Below are positions 26,122 to 33,803 of a stretch of 64,000 nucleotides of DNA, one piece after another (the stretch's first letter is position 1; each line of letters opens with the position of its first letter). The stretch spans positions 1,116,001-1,180,000 of the forward strand of contig NZ_CP126446.1 of NCBI RefSeq assembly GCF_030166655.1, in the 5' to 3' direction. The position numbers were made by a program, and so were the translations under genes. The notes under the pieces were generated by a model. It was not told the origin of the DNA, searched no databases, and saw nothing but the letters and a program-made list of their open reading frames with translations. This DNA is from Pontibacillus chungwhensis (GTDB lineage: Bacteria > Bacillota > Bacilli > Bacillales > BH030062).

Positions 26122-26670
26122 GTGGATAAAAGAGTATATCTTGTAAGACATTGTGAAGCCGAAGGTCAATCAATCCAATCTCCTTTAACTTTAAATGGAA
26201 TGAAACAGTCAGAACATCTTTGTGACTTTTTCTCCAATATCAGTATTCAAAAAATAATTACCAGTCCTTTTTTAAGAGCAGTTCAGACCATCAAACCACT
26301 AAGTAAAAAACTAGATATAGAAATCGAAATTGATAAACGACTATCCGAACGAACATTAAGTTCTAAACACTTACCTGATTGGTTCGATAAATTAAAAGCA
26401 ACATTTGAGGACATGGATTTGACTTTTGAAGGAGGAGAGTCAAGTTCAGATGCAGCTCAACGTATTGTAAATGTATTGGAGTCTGTATTGAATGAGAACA
26501 CCAATAATATCATCATTGTGACTCACGGCAATATTTTGTCCCTTCTTATTAAAAAATTCGATGAACATTTTGGTTTTGAGGAATGGAAAAATTTGTCCAA
26601 TCCAGATGTTTATTTATTGACGTTATCAAAAGAACATCATCAGATAGAGCGTTTATGGAAAGGAAATTAG
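26122..26670 (+). CDS. Histidine phosphatase (phosphoglycerate mutase-like) family protein
   Basis: 182 residues, GTG start 4 bp after the Nudix stop. The phosphohistidine motif is VYLVRHCEAEGQ (RHxE), the second arginine site is TSPFLRAVQTIKPL, and the second histidine is in IIVTHGNILSLL. The fold covers small-molecule phosphatases and mutases; the ERTLS segment follows the usual ER motif. The role is unknown, probably functionally linked to the preceding Nudix enzyme. Confidence 0.82.
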   Translation: MDKRVYLVRHCEAEGQSIQSPLTLNGMKQSEHLCDFFSNISIQKIITSPFLRAVQTIKPLSKKLDIEIEIDKRLSERTLSSKHLPDWFDKLKATFEDMDLTFEGGESSSDAAQRIVNVLESVLNENTNNIIIVTHGNILSLLIKKFDEHFGFEEWKNLSNPDVYLLTLSKEHHQIERLWKGN

Positions 26671-26973
26671 TTTGAATAACTAGAGTCTTTAAGAGAAAAG
26701 TATGGGGATGTTTTATCCATTCGTTTCCTAACTGCCAACTGCTAGTTAAGGATCAAACTGATTAACGGATTTGGAGGGGGGATGGCTGCATAGAAATGGC
26801 CGCCATCAATAAGGTGTTCAGTATTGGAGAGGAATCACATATAATACACTTATTGGAAAAATGATCCAAATGAATTTTTCTCTAATGATCTGACGTTGAT
26901 TGGGATGAAGGGTTTGTTTGGCTGTATAAGAGTATTGGTTGATTCAATAAAGAGTAGAAAAAGGAGATCTATA
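26671..26973 (+). other. 303-bp intergenic region without recognised genes
   Basis: AT-rich. It contains the short inverted pair CTAGTTAAGGATC/GATTAACGGATTT-like sequence and only very short frames. No clear terminator or promoter could be identified. Confidence 0.4.
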
Positions 26974-27198
26974 ATGAGAAAAATAGGGTTACCTTTATTA
27001 TCATCCCTTGGGACAATGGCTCTGTTGTATTGGATTGGAAATCTATTTCATTTAACTCTTTTTCGGTTTTCACTCGCCTTCCCTGAGTCAGTAGAAAATG
27101 GGACGGGTTTTGAAGCGGATATTGCCATACTTCCATTTGTGATCGGCTTAATAGTTGGGTTGATTGTGGAACGTTCAGTTAAGGTCAGAAGCGAATAA
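26974..27198 (+). CDS. Small membrane protein, 74 aa
   Basis: ATG at 26974 is preferred (AAAAAGGAGATCTATA before it) over an upstream in-frame start at 26896 without a site. Two membrane helices (about 6-24 and 50-68) around a polar loop (PESVENGTGFEAD). No recognised domain. Confidence 0.55.
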   Translation: MRKIGLPLLSSLGTMALLYWIGNLFHLTLFRFSLAFPESVENGTGFEADIAILPFVIGLIVGLIVERSVKVRSE

Positions 27199-27238
27199 TG
27201 GCTCAGGATATGTAATAAAAAAGTTCATGAACGTAAAG

Positions 27239-27271
27239 AAGAAAACGCAGAGGGAAAACTCTGCGTTTTCG
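27239..27271 (+). terminator. Terminator hairpin between convergent genes
   Basis: GAAAACGCAGAG/CTCTGCGTTTTC is a 12-bp perfect stem that can serve the small membrane gene (+) and, with A/T flanks, the deacetylase gene (-). Confidence 0.75.
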
Positions 27272-27286
27272 TATGCAAATTCCCCT

Positions 27287-28345
27287 CTAGGAAGATGGGA
27301 TCGCATCCACGGTTACAAACTCATATCCCTTTTCCCTGAGCCGGTCAATAATCCGGGGGAGTGCATCTAACGTGCCTTCAAGCTCTGAGGAGTCAAAGCT
27401 ATGCTGCAGTACAATGCTTCCGGGGGAGGCTTGACTAGTAATGGTCCCTACAATCTCATCGGCTGTTTTGCCACTCCAATCGAGTGTGTCAATCGACCAT
27501 AGGATGTTTAAGAACCCGAGATCTTTAAAGACTTGAGCATCTGCCCTTGTAAAAGAACCGTACGGGGGCCTGAATAGAGATGGGCGAGTGCCTGTTACTT
27601 CTTCAATTGTGGAGTTGGCTGAAAGAACCTGTTCTCTGACGTTTGAGGTGTATAGGTTCGATAAGTCGGGATGACCAAAGGAATGATTGGCGATCGTATG
27701 GCCTGCGTTTGTGATGTTTTTCGTCATTTGTGGGAAGCGTTTTACTTGTTTACCGAGAACAAAGAACGTGGCTTGAACGTCTTTTTCATCGAGTATGTTA
27801 AGAATCTGCGGAGTAATCACGTCATCGGGACCGTCATCAAACGTAAGAGCAATTTGCTTCGTTGTCGTCGGTATTGACCCATACGCTTTCGGCGCTTCAG
27901 TTGTTGCGTGAGTCCGGATGAAAGTGCGTTTAAGCATTGGGTCATAGGAAACGTCCATCCCTAATATCTCAGCTGTGATGCGTAAAGGGATGTAGGGGGT
28001 GCCGTTGATTTTTGTTGTCGTCGTCTTTAAATAATCACGTTTCCACTTTCTCTCGTTCTGATCGTAATAATCGGTGTACGTTCTGCCGATGGGGAACGCC
28101 GCAATATTGCCACGGTCCACCGCGATCGATTGATACATCTCATTAAAATTAACGGTAGCGCCTGTATTTTTGAAGAAGAGGTCTGGAACCATCAGGCGAC
28201 CGTTTTGCAGCGTGTAGGTTGTTTCAATCTCTTCCCCGTCTACAATGATTTGAGCCGATGGCAGCGTCTCGGCGGAACTTGTTTTGAAGGATATAAAAGG
28301 GAAAAGGAAGATGATGAGGGCAACTTGAAATAGACGTCTTTTCAT
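27287..28345 (-). CDS. Secreted polysaccharide deacetylase with copper-amine-oxidase-like N-domain
   Basis: 352 residues. Signal peptide MKRRLFQVALIIFLFPFISF, then a copper amine oxidase N-terminal-type domain (about 30-145; VPLRI-like YIPLRITAEILGMDVSYDP), then a NodB/CE4 domain. Catalytic motifs: LTFDDGPDD, NHSFGHPDLS, RPPYGSF, DTLDWSGKT and VLQHSF. It should remove N- or O-acetyl groups from peptidoglycan or another surface glycan outside the membrane, with a divalent metal. Ribosome binding site CGGAGGAGATTAAAC. Next to the sortase pair, making this a cell-surface block. Confidence 0.9.
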   Translation of the reverse strand: MKRRLFQVALIIFLFPFISFKTSSAETLPSAQIIVDGEEIETTYTLQNGRLMVPDLFFKNTGATVNFNEMYQSIAVDRGNIAAFPIGRTYTDYYDQNERKWKRDYLKTTTTKINGTPYIPLRITAEILGMDVSYDPMLKRTFIRTHATTEAPKAYGSIPTTTKQIALTFDDGPDDVITPQILNILDEKDVQATFFVLGKQVKRFPQMTKNITNAGHTIANHSFGHPDLSNLYTSNVREQVLSANSTIEEVTGTRPSLFRPPYGSFTRADAQVFKDLGFLNILWSIDTLDWSGKTADEIVGTITSQASPGSIVLQHSFDSSELEGTLDALPRIIDRLREKGYEFVTVDAIPSS

Positions 28346-28433
28346 GTTTAATCTCCTCCGATCGTTTAAGCAAAATGGTACTGCTTTTTCTTAGACTCCC
28401 CATTATCTGGAGAATTATTGAAATGGAGGAAGA

Positions 28434-28465
28434 TAAAAAAGAACTCTCCCAAAAAAGGGAGAGTT
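28434..28465 (-). terminator. Intrinsic terminator after the sortase gene
   Basis: On the minus strand AACTCTCCC-TTTTTT-GGGAGAGTT is followed by a C and six T residues. Confidence 0.88.
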
Positions 28466-28486
28466 ATAAGGGATGGGAGTGTGGGA

Positions 28487-29470
28487 TTACTCTGCTTTTG
28501 CTCTATTGGAAGGTTTCGATTCGTTCCCATCTTCATCAACGGCTGTAACGTAATACGTGTACGCTGAAGCATCAGGGTCAGTGTAGTTCTTTCTTTCAAA
28601 AGAGGAGACACTGGCTACTTTCTCGAACGTTTCTCCGTCTTTACTGCGATAAACACGGTAACCGATCACGTTCTCATCCCGGACCGCGTGCCACGTTACA
28701 AATGTTCCGTTCACTTCAACTTGTTCTGGAGAAGGGAGTTGCTGCTCTTTAGGCTCTTGTTCTTTCTCGCTAGCTGGATCTTTTAACTCTGTATACACAA
28801 CGAGGCGCTCTAAATGGTTTCTCGTTTCCTGATCAAAGGTTCCGGTACAGGTAATCAGGTTGAGTCGCTTCTTATCTGTCGTGCCGAAGATTTCTTCGAT
28901 CGGAGCATTGTCATAAGGGTAGCTCTCGAGAGCCTTCACGACGTACGTTTTTTTCTCGCCGTTTTGATCAGTCACGGTCACCTCGTCGCCCTTCTCTAAA
29001 TTCTTCAGGTAAAAGAAGACCGCAGGCCCTTTATAGCTATCCACATGCCCGGCGATGACGGCGTTCCCTGTATTCCCGGGTCTCGTGCCAGGTTCAAACC
29101 ACCCGACCGTTTTGGTGCTATCAGGGACACCCATTTCTCCGTTATCAAGAACCCCGACCTTTTCAATCTTTGTATCGACATCAATAGCTGGAATCGACAG
29201 GTGGGTGGGAACGATGCCTTGATCTTCCTGCTTATCCTCTTTATCCACACTAGAAGAGTTCATGTTTTCGTTTTGATTAAGGACGGTAAATTCTTGTTGC
29301 AACAATGGATCTTTATTTGCGAGTTCGTTTAGATAGGACGATTCTTCCTTACCAGAAACATGGCTCACTGCTGTTTCCTGGCTTGATTGAGTTGAGAATT
29401 CGGATTTCTGATATCCAAAAAGGAGCAGGAAAACCGCTCCAACGATAAAGAAGTAAACACTCCACTTCAT
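28487..29470 (-). CDS. Class D/F-like sortase with C-terminal fibronectin type III domain
   Basis: 327 residues from the ATG at 29470 (GAGAAAGG is well spaced from it). One N-terminal membrane helix, a low-complexity linker (about 25-85), a sortase barrel (about 85-230) with catalytic H142 (AGHVDSY), C208 (LITCTG) and R222 (HLERLVV), and a C-terminal FN3-like domain (VTWHAVRDENVIGYRVYRSK). It joins wall proteins to peptidoglycan or builds polymers. The gene for a protein with an MPDTG sorting motif lies just upstream, with a weak terminator between them. FN3 attached to a sortase is unusual. Confidence 0.85.
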   Translation of the reverse strand: MKWSVYFFIVGAVFLLLFGYQKSEFSTQSSQETAVSHVSGKEESSYLNELANKDPLLQQEFTVLNQNENMNSSSVDKEDKQEDQGIVPTHLSIPAIDVDTKIEKVGVLDNGEMGVPDSTKTVGWFEPGTRPGNTGNAVIAGHVDSYKGPAVFFYLKNLEKGDEVTVTDQNGEKKTYVVKALESYPYDNAPIEEIFGTTDKKRLNLITCTGTFDQETRNHLERLVVYTELKDPASEKEQEPKEQQLPSPEQVEVNGTFVTWHAVRDENVIGYRVYRSKDGETFEKVASVSSFERKNYTDPDASAYTYYVTAVDEDGNESKPSNRAKAE

Positions 29471-29507
29471 ACCCATCACCTTTCTCTCTAATAGAATGCC
29501 AGGACGG

Positions 29508-29532
29508 AAAAAAGAGAGGCATTTCGCCCCTC
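29508..29532 (-). terminator. Terminator/attenuator between wall protein and sortase genes
   Basis: On the minus strand GAGGGGC-GAAAT-GCCTCTC (one G-U pair) is followed by six T residues. It may reduce read-through so that the wall protein is made in excess over the sortase. Confidence 0.75.
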
Positions 29533-29546
29533 AGAGTCCGGCTAGA

Positions 29547-30878
29547 CTAGGCTTTCTTATTCGAACGGGAAGCGAGCACGCCACCTGAAAGAACAACGAG
29601 GCTTGCAAAAGTGATCCACATCCATAAGAATCCGTTTTGCTCGCTGCCACCAAGCCCTGTGTCAGGCATTTCTGATGGCATCATGCTGTATTCGTCAGGC
29701 ATGCTTGTAACAACAGCCTCACTCAGCATTTCGCCTACTCCGAACATATAAGCGAATCCTTCGTCGAATGATTCATAAGTCGCTTCATACTCACCGTTTA
29801 CATACTGATCAAATGTTTGAAGTACATCTTCTTCATGCATCCAAATGGCTTCTTTTGCAGCGTCTTCTGGTAGATTTCCTTCTGTTGCTTGTGATAGAAA
29901 CATTCCGAATTGTTGGGAGAAATCTTTCAGACGCTGTTCCGCATCTTTTCGTTCATCGTTTTGCTCCTGAAGAGTAGCAGCTACTACTTTCGATTGGGCC
30001 GCAATGTGGTCCTTTTGCCAAATTTTCTCGAACTGATCTGCTGCCTCTTGTCCGTAAATGGATGCGATCGCTCCTTTGAAATCAGCTGTTTGCTGATCCT
30101 CAGCCCACGTTACAAAGTCATAATCCTTCGCCTGGTCGAACCCTTTTTGCATCTCAAGCGTAGCAAGGGCAAAGTGTTCAGACGCAAGACTATTTAAGGT
30201 AGAGCGTAGATCTGCTGCTTTTGTATCGACTTTCGTATGATTAAATTGGTCCGGTTTCTGATTTACGATCGCACCAGAAAGAGCTTTACTAATGTCAAAC
30301 ATGCGATCAAATCCAGTGCGGAAGGATTGATATGCCTTCTTATAATCTTCATTTACGTAAGCATAGAACACGTCTTGCACGTCTTGTTCATGAGCGCGCA
30401 ACACTTTTTCAGCTGTGTCTGCTGGAAGGTTCCCGCCTGTTGCTTCACTTAAGAACGTCCCAAGTTCTTGTGGAAACTGCTGAAGAAGCTGTTGCTTTGC
30501 TTTTTCTTCAGCTTCTTTGTCTCCGCTCTTCACGGCCTCTGCAAGACCAGGCGTTTCTTCATATTGTGAATCGAATATCTTCTCAAATTGCGCTGCGCCT
30601 TCTTTGCCGTATATGGATTGAATGGCTTTCGTCAGGTCGTTCGCGTTTCGCTCAAGTGCCTGATTGATCGCTTCGGTATCCTCGGCATCGTCATAGGTTT
30701 TCGTCATCGAAATCGTTTGATACACAAAGTGATTCGATAAGAGTTCACTAAGCGTTGCTCGTAAATCCGCCGCCGGCGTCTTCGCCGTTGGCCCCGATTC
30801 CGCATGCGCCATTGATACGGAAGGGACGAGTAGTAGCAGTGCCATGGTAAGGGCGAACACTTTTTTTATTAGTTTCAT
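29547..30878 (-). CDS. Cell-wall-anchored protein with two internal repeats and an MPDTG sorting signal
   Basis: 443 residues: signal peptide (cleavage near SMAHAES), two homologous helical halves of about 170 residues each (both start ADLRxTLxxLxxxHF and include IYGxExAxQFEKI and GNLPxDxA), then MPDTG (404-408), a hydrophobic helix and the basic tail SRSNKKA. This is the layout of a sortase substrate, although the first residue of the usual LPxTG is Met. The function of the repeat domain is not known; its acidic composition fits a salt-tolerant organism. Ribosome binding site AAAGGAGAGAATCGACT. The sortase gene follows directly. Confidence 0.82.
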   Translation of the reverse strand: MKLIKKVFALTMALLLLVPSVSMAHAESGPTAKTPAADLRATLSELLSNHFVYQTISMTKTYDDAEDTEAINQALERNANDLTKAIQSIYGKEGAAQFEKIFDSQYEETPGLAEAVKSGDKEAEEKAKQQLLQQFPQELGTFLSEATGGNLPADTAEKVLRAHEQDVQDVFYAYVNEDYKKAYQSFRTGFDRMFDISKALSGAIVNQKPDQFNHTKVDTKAADLRSTLNSLASEHFALATLEMQKGFDQAKDYDFVTWAEDQQTADFKGAIASIYGQEAADQFEKIWQKDHIAAQSKVVAATLQEQNDERKDAEQRLKDFSQQFGMFLSQATEGNLPEDAAKEAIWMHEEDVLQTFDQYVNGEYEATYESFDEGFAYMFGVGEMLSEAVVTSMPDEYSMMPSEMPDTGLGGSEQNGFLWMWITFASLVVLSGGVLASRSNKKA

Positions 30879-30951
30879 AGTCGATTCTCTCCTTTGTTAG
30901 GTCGTTTTCATGTAGCTATCGAAGGAGAAATCGATTTGGATCACTAGTTTT

Positions 30952-30993
30952 ATAAAAAAATCTCCCAGCCAGGTATTTAAACTGGCTGGGAGG
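30952..30993 (-). terminator. Intrinsic terminator (minus strand) upstream of the wall-protein gene
   Basis: CTCCCAGCCAG/CTGGCTGGGAG is a perfect 11-bp stem followed on the minus strand by seven T residues. It insulates the wall protein gene from transcription of the disrupted gene at 31271-31988. Confidence 0.88.
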
Positions 30994-30995
30994 GT

Positions 30996-31175
30996 GCTTC
31001 CGTTAGCCTTAATTGAGAGTAAGGAGGGCCTGGAAACCACTCGCTTTCCTGTGGGGAGCTGGTGAGCCTCCTCAGCCGGCTGCGCCGGCCTCCGGGGTCT
31101 CACCTAGGCTCTTCTGCCCACGGGAGTCTCGCAGTTTCCAGGCCCTCCTTTTCCATATGTAGGATGAACGGAAGC
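30996..31175 (+). repeat. B-type palindromic intergenic element, complete copy
   Basis: 180 bp bounded by GCTTCCGTT/AACGGAAGC, with inner arms AGGAGGGCCTGGAAACCACTC / GCAGTTTCCAGGCCCTCCTT (each shown in part) and a GC-rich centre (GCCGGCTGCGCCGGC, itself palindromic). Same plan as the copy at 52993-53163. Confidence 0.8.
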
Positions 31176-31270
31176 ATGCCTGGTGGGGCGGAGTGTTCTC
31201 CCCTGACAAGAAACATAGACCCGTTACCTCAAGTGGGGACGTATAAAAGTTGGAATGAACTCTAAAAAGC

Positions 31271-31988
31271 TTACTTCTTAAACAAACCAAGTAAGCGTTC
31301 TAGGGGGCTTTTTGAGCTCTTTACGGTTACTTCGAGTTGTTGGTTGAAGGCGTTTTGGGCTTCCCACTCTTTTTGTTGGTGCTCGCGCATTTGGCGTAAT
31401 TCTTCTTGTAAGGCTTCGCTTTTTTCGCGTTCTTGTTCGAGTAAAGATTCGTACTGGGTCTTTTGTTCTTCAATCATTTTATCCATCTTGGTGTGCGTTT
31501 TCTGAGAGAAGTTCCCGACACCTGAGCTGATGACGTGGTGGTCTTGTTGGAGACGGGCCACGGTGGTTTTTAAATCATCCATATCCTGCTTCAGCTGGAC
31601 GTTCATTTCTCTTGAAGCGGCCAGTTCTGTTGCGAGGAGCTGGAGGAGTTCTTCTGTTTTCTTTGGATCTGAAAGGGATTTATTATATGTACCCGCTGTG
31701 GCGATGGCTTTTTCATTATAGCCACGCAGCATTTCCTTTTGTTTCTGGACCACTTCCTGGGCTGCTTCGTCCTGGGTGAGGGAGGTTTCTTTTATCGCTT
31801 TTTATCGCCCGAATCGCTTCCACGTCTGATTTCACGAAGATCCGTCTGTCGCCATCTTTAAAAAATTCATAGCCATTTCGCTCGAGGATCTGGCCATACC
31901 GGCGCACGGTCGTGGTCGCAATTCCTACATCTTCAGCCACTTCTTTTGTGGAAAACGCTCGTTCGTTCTGTTGTATGTCGTGTCGCAT
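31271..31988 (-). pseudogene. HTH plus coiled-coil regulator, frameshifted by a 10-bp duplication
   Basis: The N-terminal part (ATG 31988, after AAGGAGGCCGAAG) encodes a MerR-like helix-turn-helix (STKEVAEDVGIATTTVRRYG, then a DGDRRIF wing). The C-terminal part in another frame is a 160-residue coiled coil ending PLERLLGLFKK. The two join perfectly if one copy of the tandem 10-mer TTTATCGCTT/TTTATCGCCC (31791-31810) is removed: the protein then reads AIRAIKETSLTQDEAAQEVV. Whole gene about 235 codons, similar in plan to HTH proteins with a DUF3967-type tail. It could be a recent pseudogene, a phase-variable switch or a sequencing error. Confidence 0.8.
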
Positions 31989-32094
31989 CTTCGGCCTCCT
32001 TTTCTTCCAAATATGAAGGTTTTCGACGAATTTTGCAAGGTCCAATAGATGGGTTCGGTGGGGCTTTTAAGGATAAAATTTTAATAGAATAAGA

Positions 32095-32118
32095 GTATTT
32101 TCAAACAAACCCGGGTAT
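32095..32118 (+). promoter_or_regulatory. Possible sigma-B-type promoter for the DJ-1 gene
   Basis: GTATTT, 12 bp, then GGGTAT. The -10 is perfect and the -35 is weak. It lies 57 bp before the ATG of a stress-type protein, which fits general stress control but is not proof. Confidence 0.4.
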
Positions 32119-32174
32119 ACAGAAGGATGTGAGACGCTAGAAAAGATATTACTATTTTTAGAGGAGGCATAATC

Positions 32175-32843
32175 ATGTCTAACGATGTACTAATGGTCGT
32201 GACTAGTCACACAAAAATTACAGATCAACATAAAACAGGTTTATGGCTCGAAGAATTCGCAGCCCCTTACAATATGTTCAGAGAACAAGGCTATAACATT
32301 CGCGTAACGTCAATCGCAGGTGGTCAGGTTGAGCTTGATCCTAACAGTGTTCCGGAAGAAGAAACACCAAAATGGGATGAAGCGCGCCTGCAGCTAGAAG
32401 ATACAGAACAGCTTACGAAAGAAATCGTAGACGAAGGGTATGACGCGATCTTCTTACCAGGTGGACACGGCGCTATGTTTGACTTCCCGGATAACGAAGC
32501 TCTTCAATATGCGCTTCAACAATTTGCGGAAAACGATAAAGTAATCGGGTCCGTTTGTCACGGTCCAGCCGGTCTTGTGAACGCAACGTACGAAGACGGC
32601 ACGCCTATTGTAAAAGGCAAGAAAGTGAATGGCTTTACAGATTCTGAAGAGCGTGGCATGGAACTAGATGACAACATGCCTTTCTTATTAGAAACAAAAC
32701 TTCGTGAACAAGGCGCTGAATTTGAAAGCGGCGACGACTGGGCAGACTACTCCGTCCGCGACGGTAAGTTGATTACGGGTCAAAACCCAATGTCTAGTGA
32801 AAGCACCGCTCAGAAAGTGATTGAAGCGTTGACTGAATTTTAA
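32175..32843 (+). CDS. DJ-1/PfpI superfamily protein (Hsp31-like amidotransferase fold)
   Basis: 222 residues, class I glutamine amidotransferase-like fold. The nucleophile elbow is GSVCHGPAGLVN (Cys then His) and the glutamate side is AIFLPGGHGAMFDFPDN. Long-form members such as Hsp31 act as glyoxalase III/deglycase or holding chaperones under stress. Ribosome binding site AGAGGAGGCATAATC. The possible sigma-B promoter supports a stress role. Single-gene unit with its own terminator. Confidence 0.88.
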   Translation: MSNDVLMVVTSHTKITDQHKTGLWLEEFAAPYNMFREQGYNIRVTSIAGGQVELDPNSVPEEETPKWDEARLQLEDTEQLTKEIVDEGYDAIFLPGGHGAMFDFPDNEALQYALQQFAENDKVIGSVCHGPAGLVNATYEDGTPIVKGKKVNGFTDSEERGMELDDNMPFLLETKLREQGAEFESGDDWADYSVRDGKLITGQNPMSSESTAQKVIEALTEF

Positions 32844-32865
32844 AATGAGAATAGATGAGTCATGG

Positions 32866-32897
32866 CGAAGGTCCTTAGGGGACCTTCGTTTTTTTTT
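32866..32897 (+). terminator. Intrinsic terminator after the DJ-1 gene
   Basis: CGAAGGTCC-TTAGG-GGACCTTCG with nine following T residues. Confidence 0.92.
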
Positions 32898-32908
32898 GTG
32901 AGGAGGGG

Positions 32909-33612
32909 GGCTTGAGTTCAGAGTTGGGGGCTTAAGTTGAGGAGGAATGGCTCAAGTGAAGGTGAAGGGGCTCAAGTCGTGGAAGGAGCGGCTCGAGTCC
33001 AGAGGGGGGCTCAAGTCGTGGAAAGAGCGGCTCGAGTCCAGAGGGGGGCTCAAGTTGAGGAGGAGAGGCTCAAGTAGGGAGAGAAGTGGCTCGTGATTTT
33101 ATGAAATTGGCTCAAGGGATGAAAAAATCGACTCAAGTTGAGGGAGAGAAGCTCAAGAGCAATAAAACAGGCTCAAGTGAAGGTGAAGGGGCTCAAGTCT
33201 TGGAGGGAGCGGCTCGAGTCCAGAGGGGAGATCAAGTTGAGGAAGAGAGGCTCAAGTAGGGAGAGAAGTGGCTCGTGATTTTGAAAAATTGGCTCAAGGG
33301 GTGAAAAAATCGACTCAAGTTGAGGGAGAGAAGCTCAAGAGCAATGAAACAGGCTCAAGTGAAGGTGAAGGGGCTCAAGTCGTGGAGGGAGCGGCTCGAG
33401 TCCAGAGGGGGCTCAAGTTGAGGAGGAGAGGCTCAAGTAGGGAGAGAAGTGGCTCGTGATTTTGAAAAATTGGCTCAAGGGATGAAAAAATCGACTCAAG
33501 TTGAGGGAGAGAAGCTCAAGAGCAATGAAACAGGCTCAAGTGAAGGTGAAGGGGCTCAAGTCGTGGAAGGAGCGGCTCGAGTCCAGGGGGCTCAAGCTCA
33601 ACGAAAACGGCT
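32909..33612 (+). repeat. GGCTCAAG phased array 3 with about 181-bp higher-order repeats
   Basis: About 35 cores (GGCTCAAG, with variants GGCTCGAG, GGCTCGTG, GACTCAAG) at roughly 18-21 bp steps on the plus strand. A larger block starting GGCTCAAGTGAAGGTGAAGG recurs at 32950, 33170, 33352 and 33533; the last two steps are 182 and 181 bp and the blocks are nearly identical, so this array expanded recently by block duplication. The open frames across it are a by-product of the repetition. No gene in 32844-33803. Confidence 0.92.
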
Positions 33613-33803
33613 CTAGCCACGACCACTATTCTACGGGATGGCTGAATGAACGAAAGAGGAGAGGGCATGAATAAGTCGAAAGTCATAAGGGATGTGCGAC
33701 GATGGGGCTGTTTTCCAAGATGGAGCTCTTAAATATTTGAATTTTCTGTATTCTTTGGTAGTGTTAGGAATATGACAAAATTCAAGGAGGAAGATACATA
33801 CGT

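Noticed and set aside
26671-26973. Short frames between the histidine phosphatase and the 74-aa membrane protein genes
   Set aside because: All shorter than 25 codons without well-spaced ribosome binding sites.
33268-33459. 63-codon frame inside array 3
   Set aside because: Product is pure repeat translation (EGEKLKSNETG...), without a convincing start.
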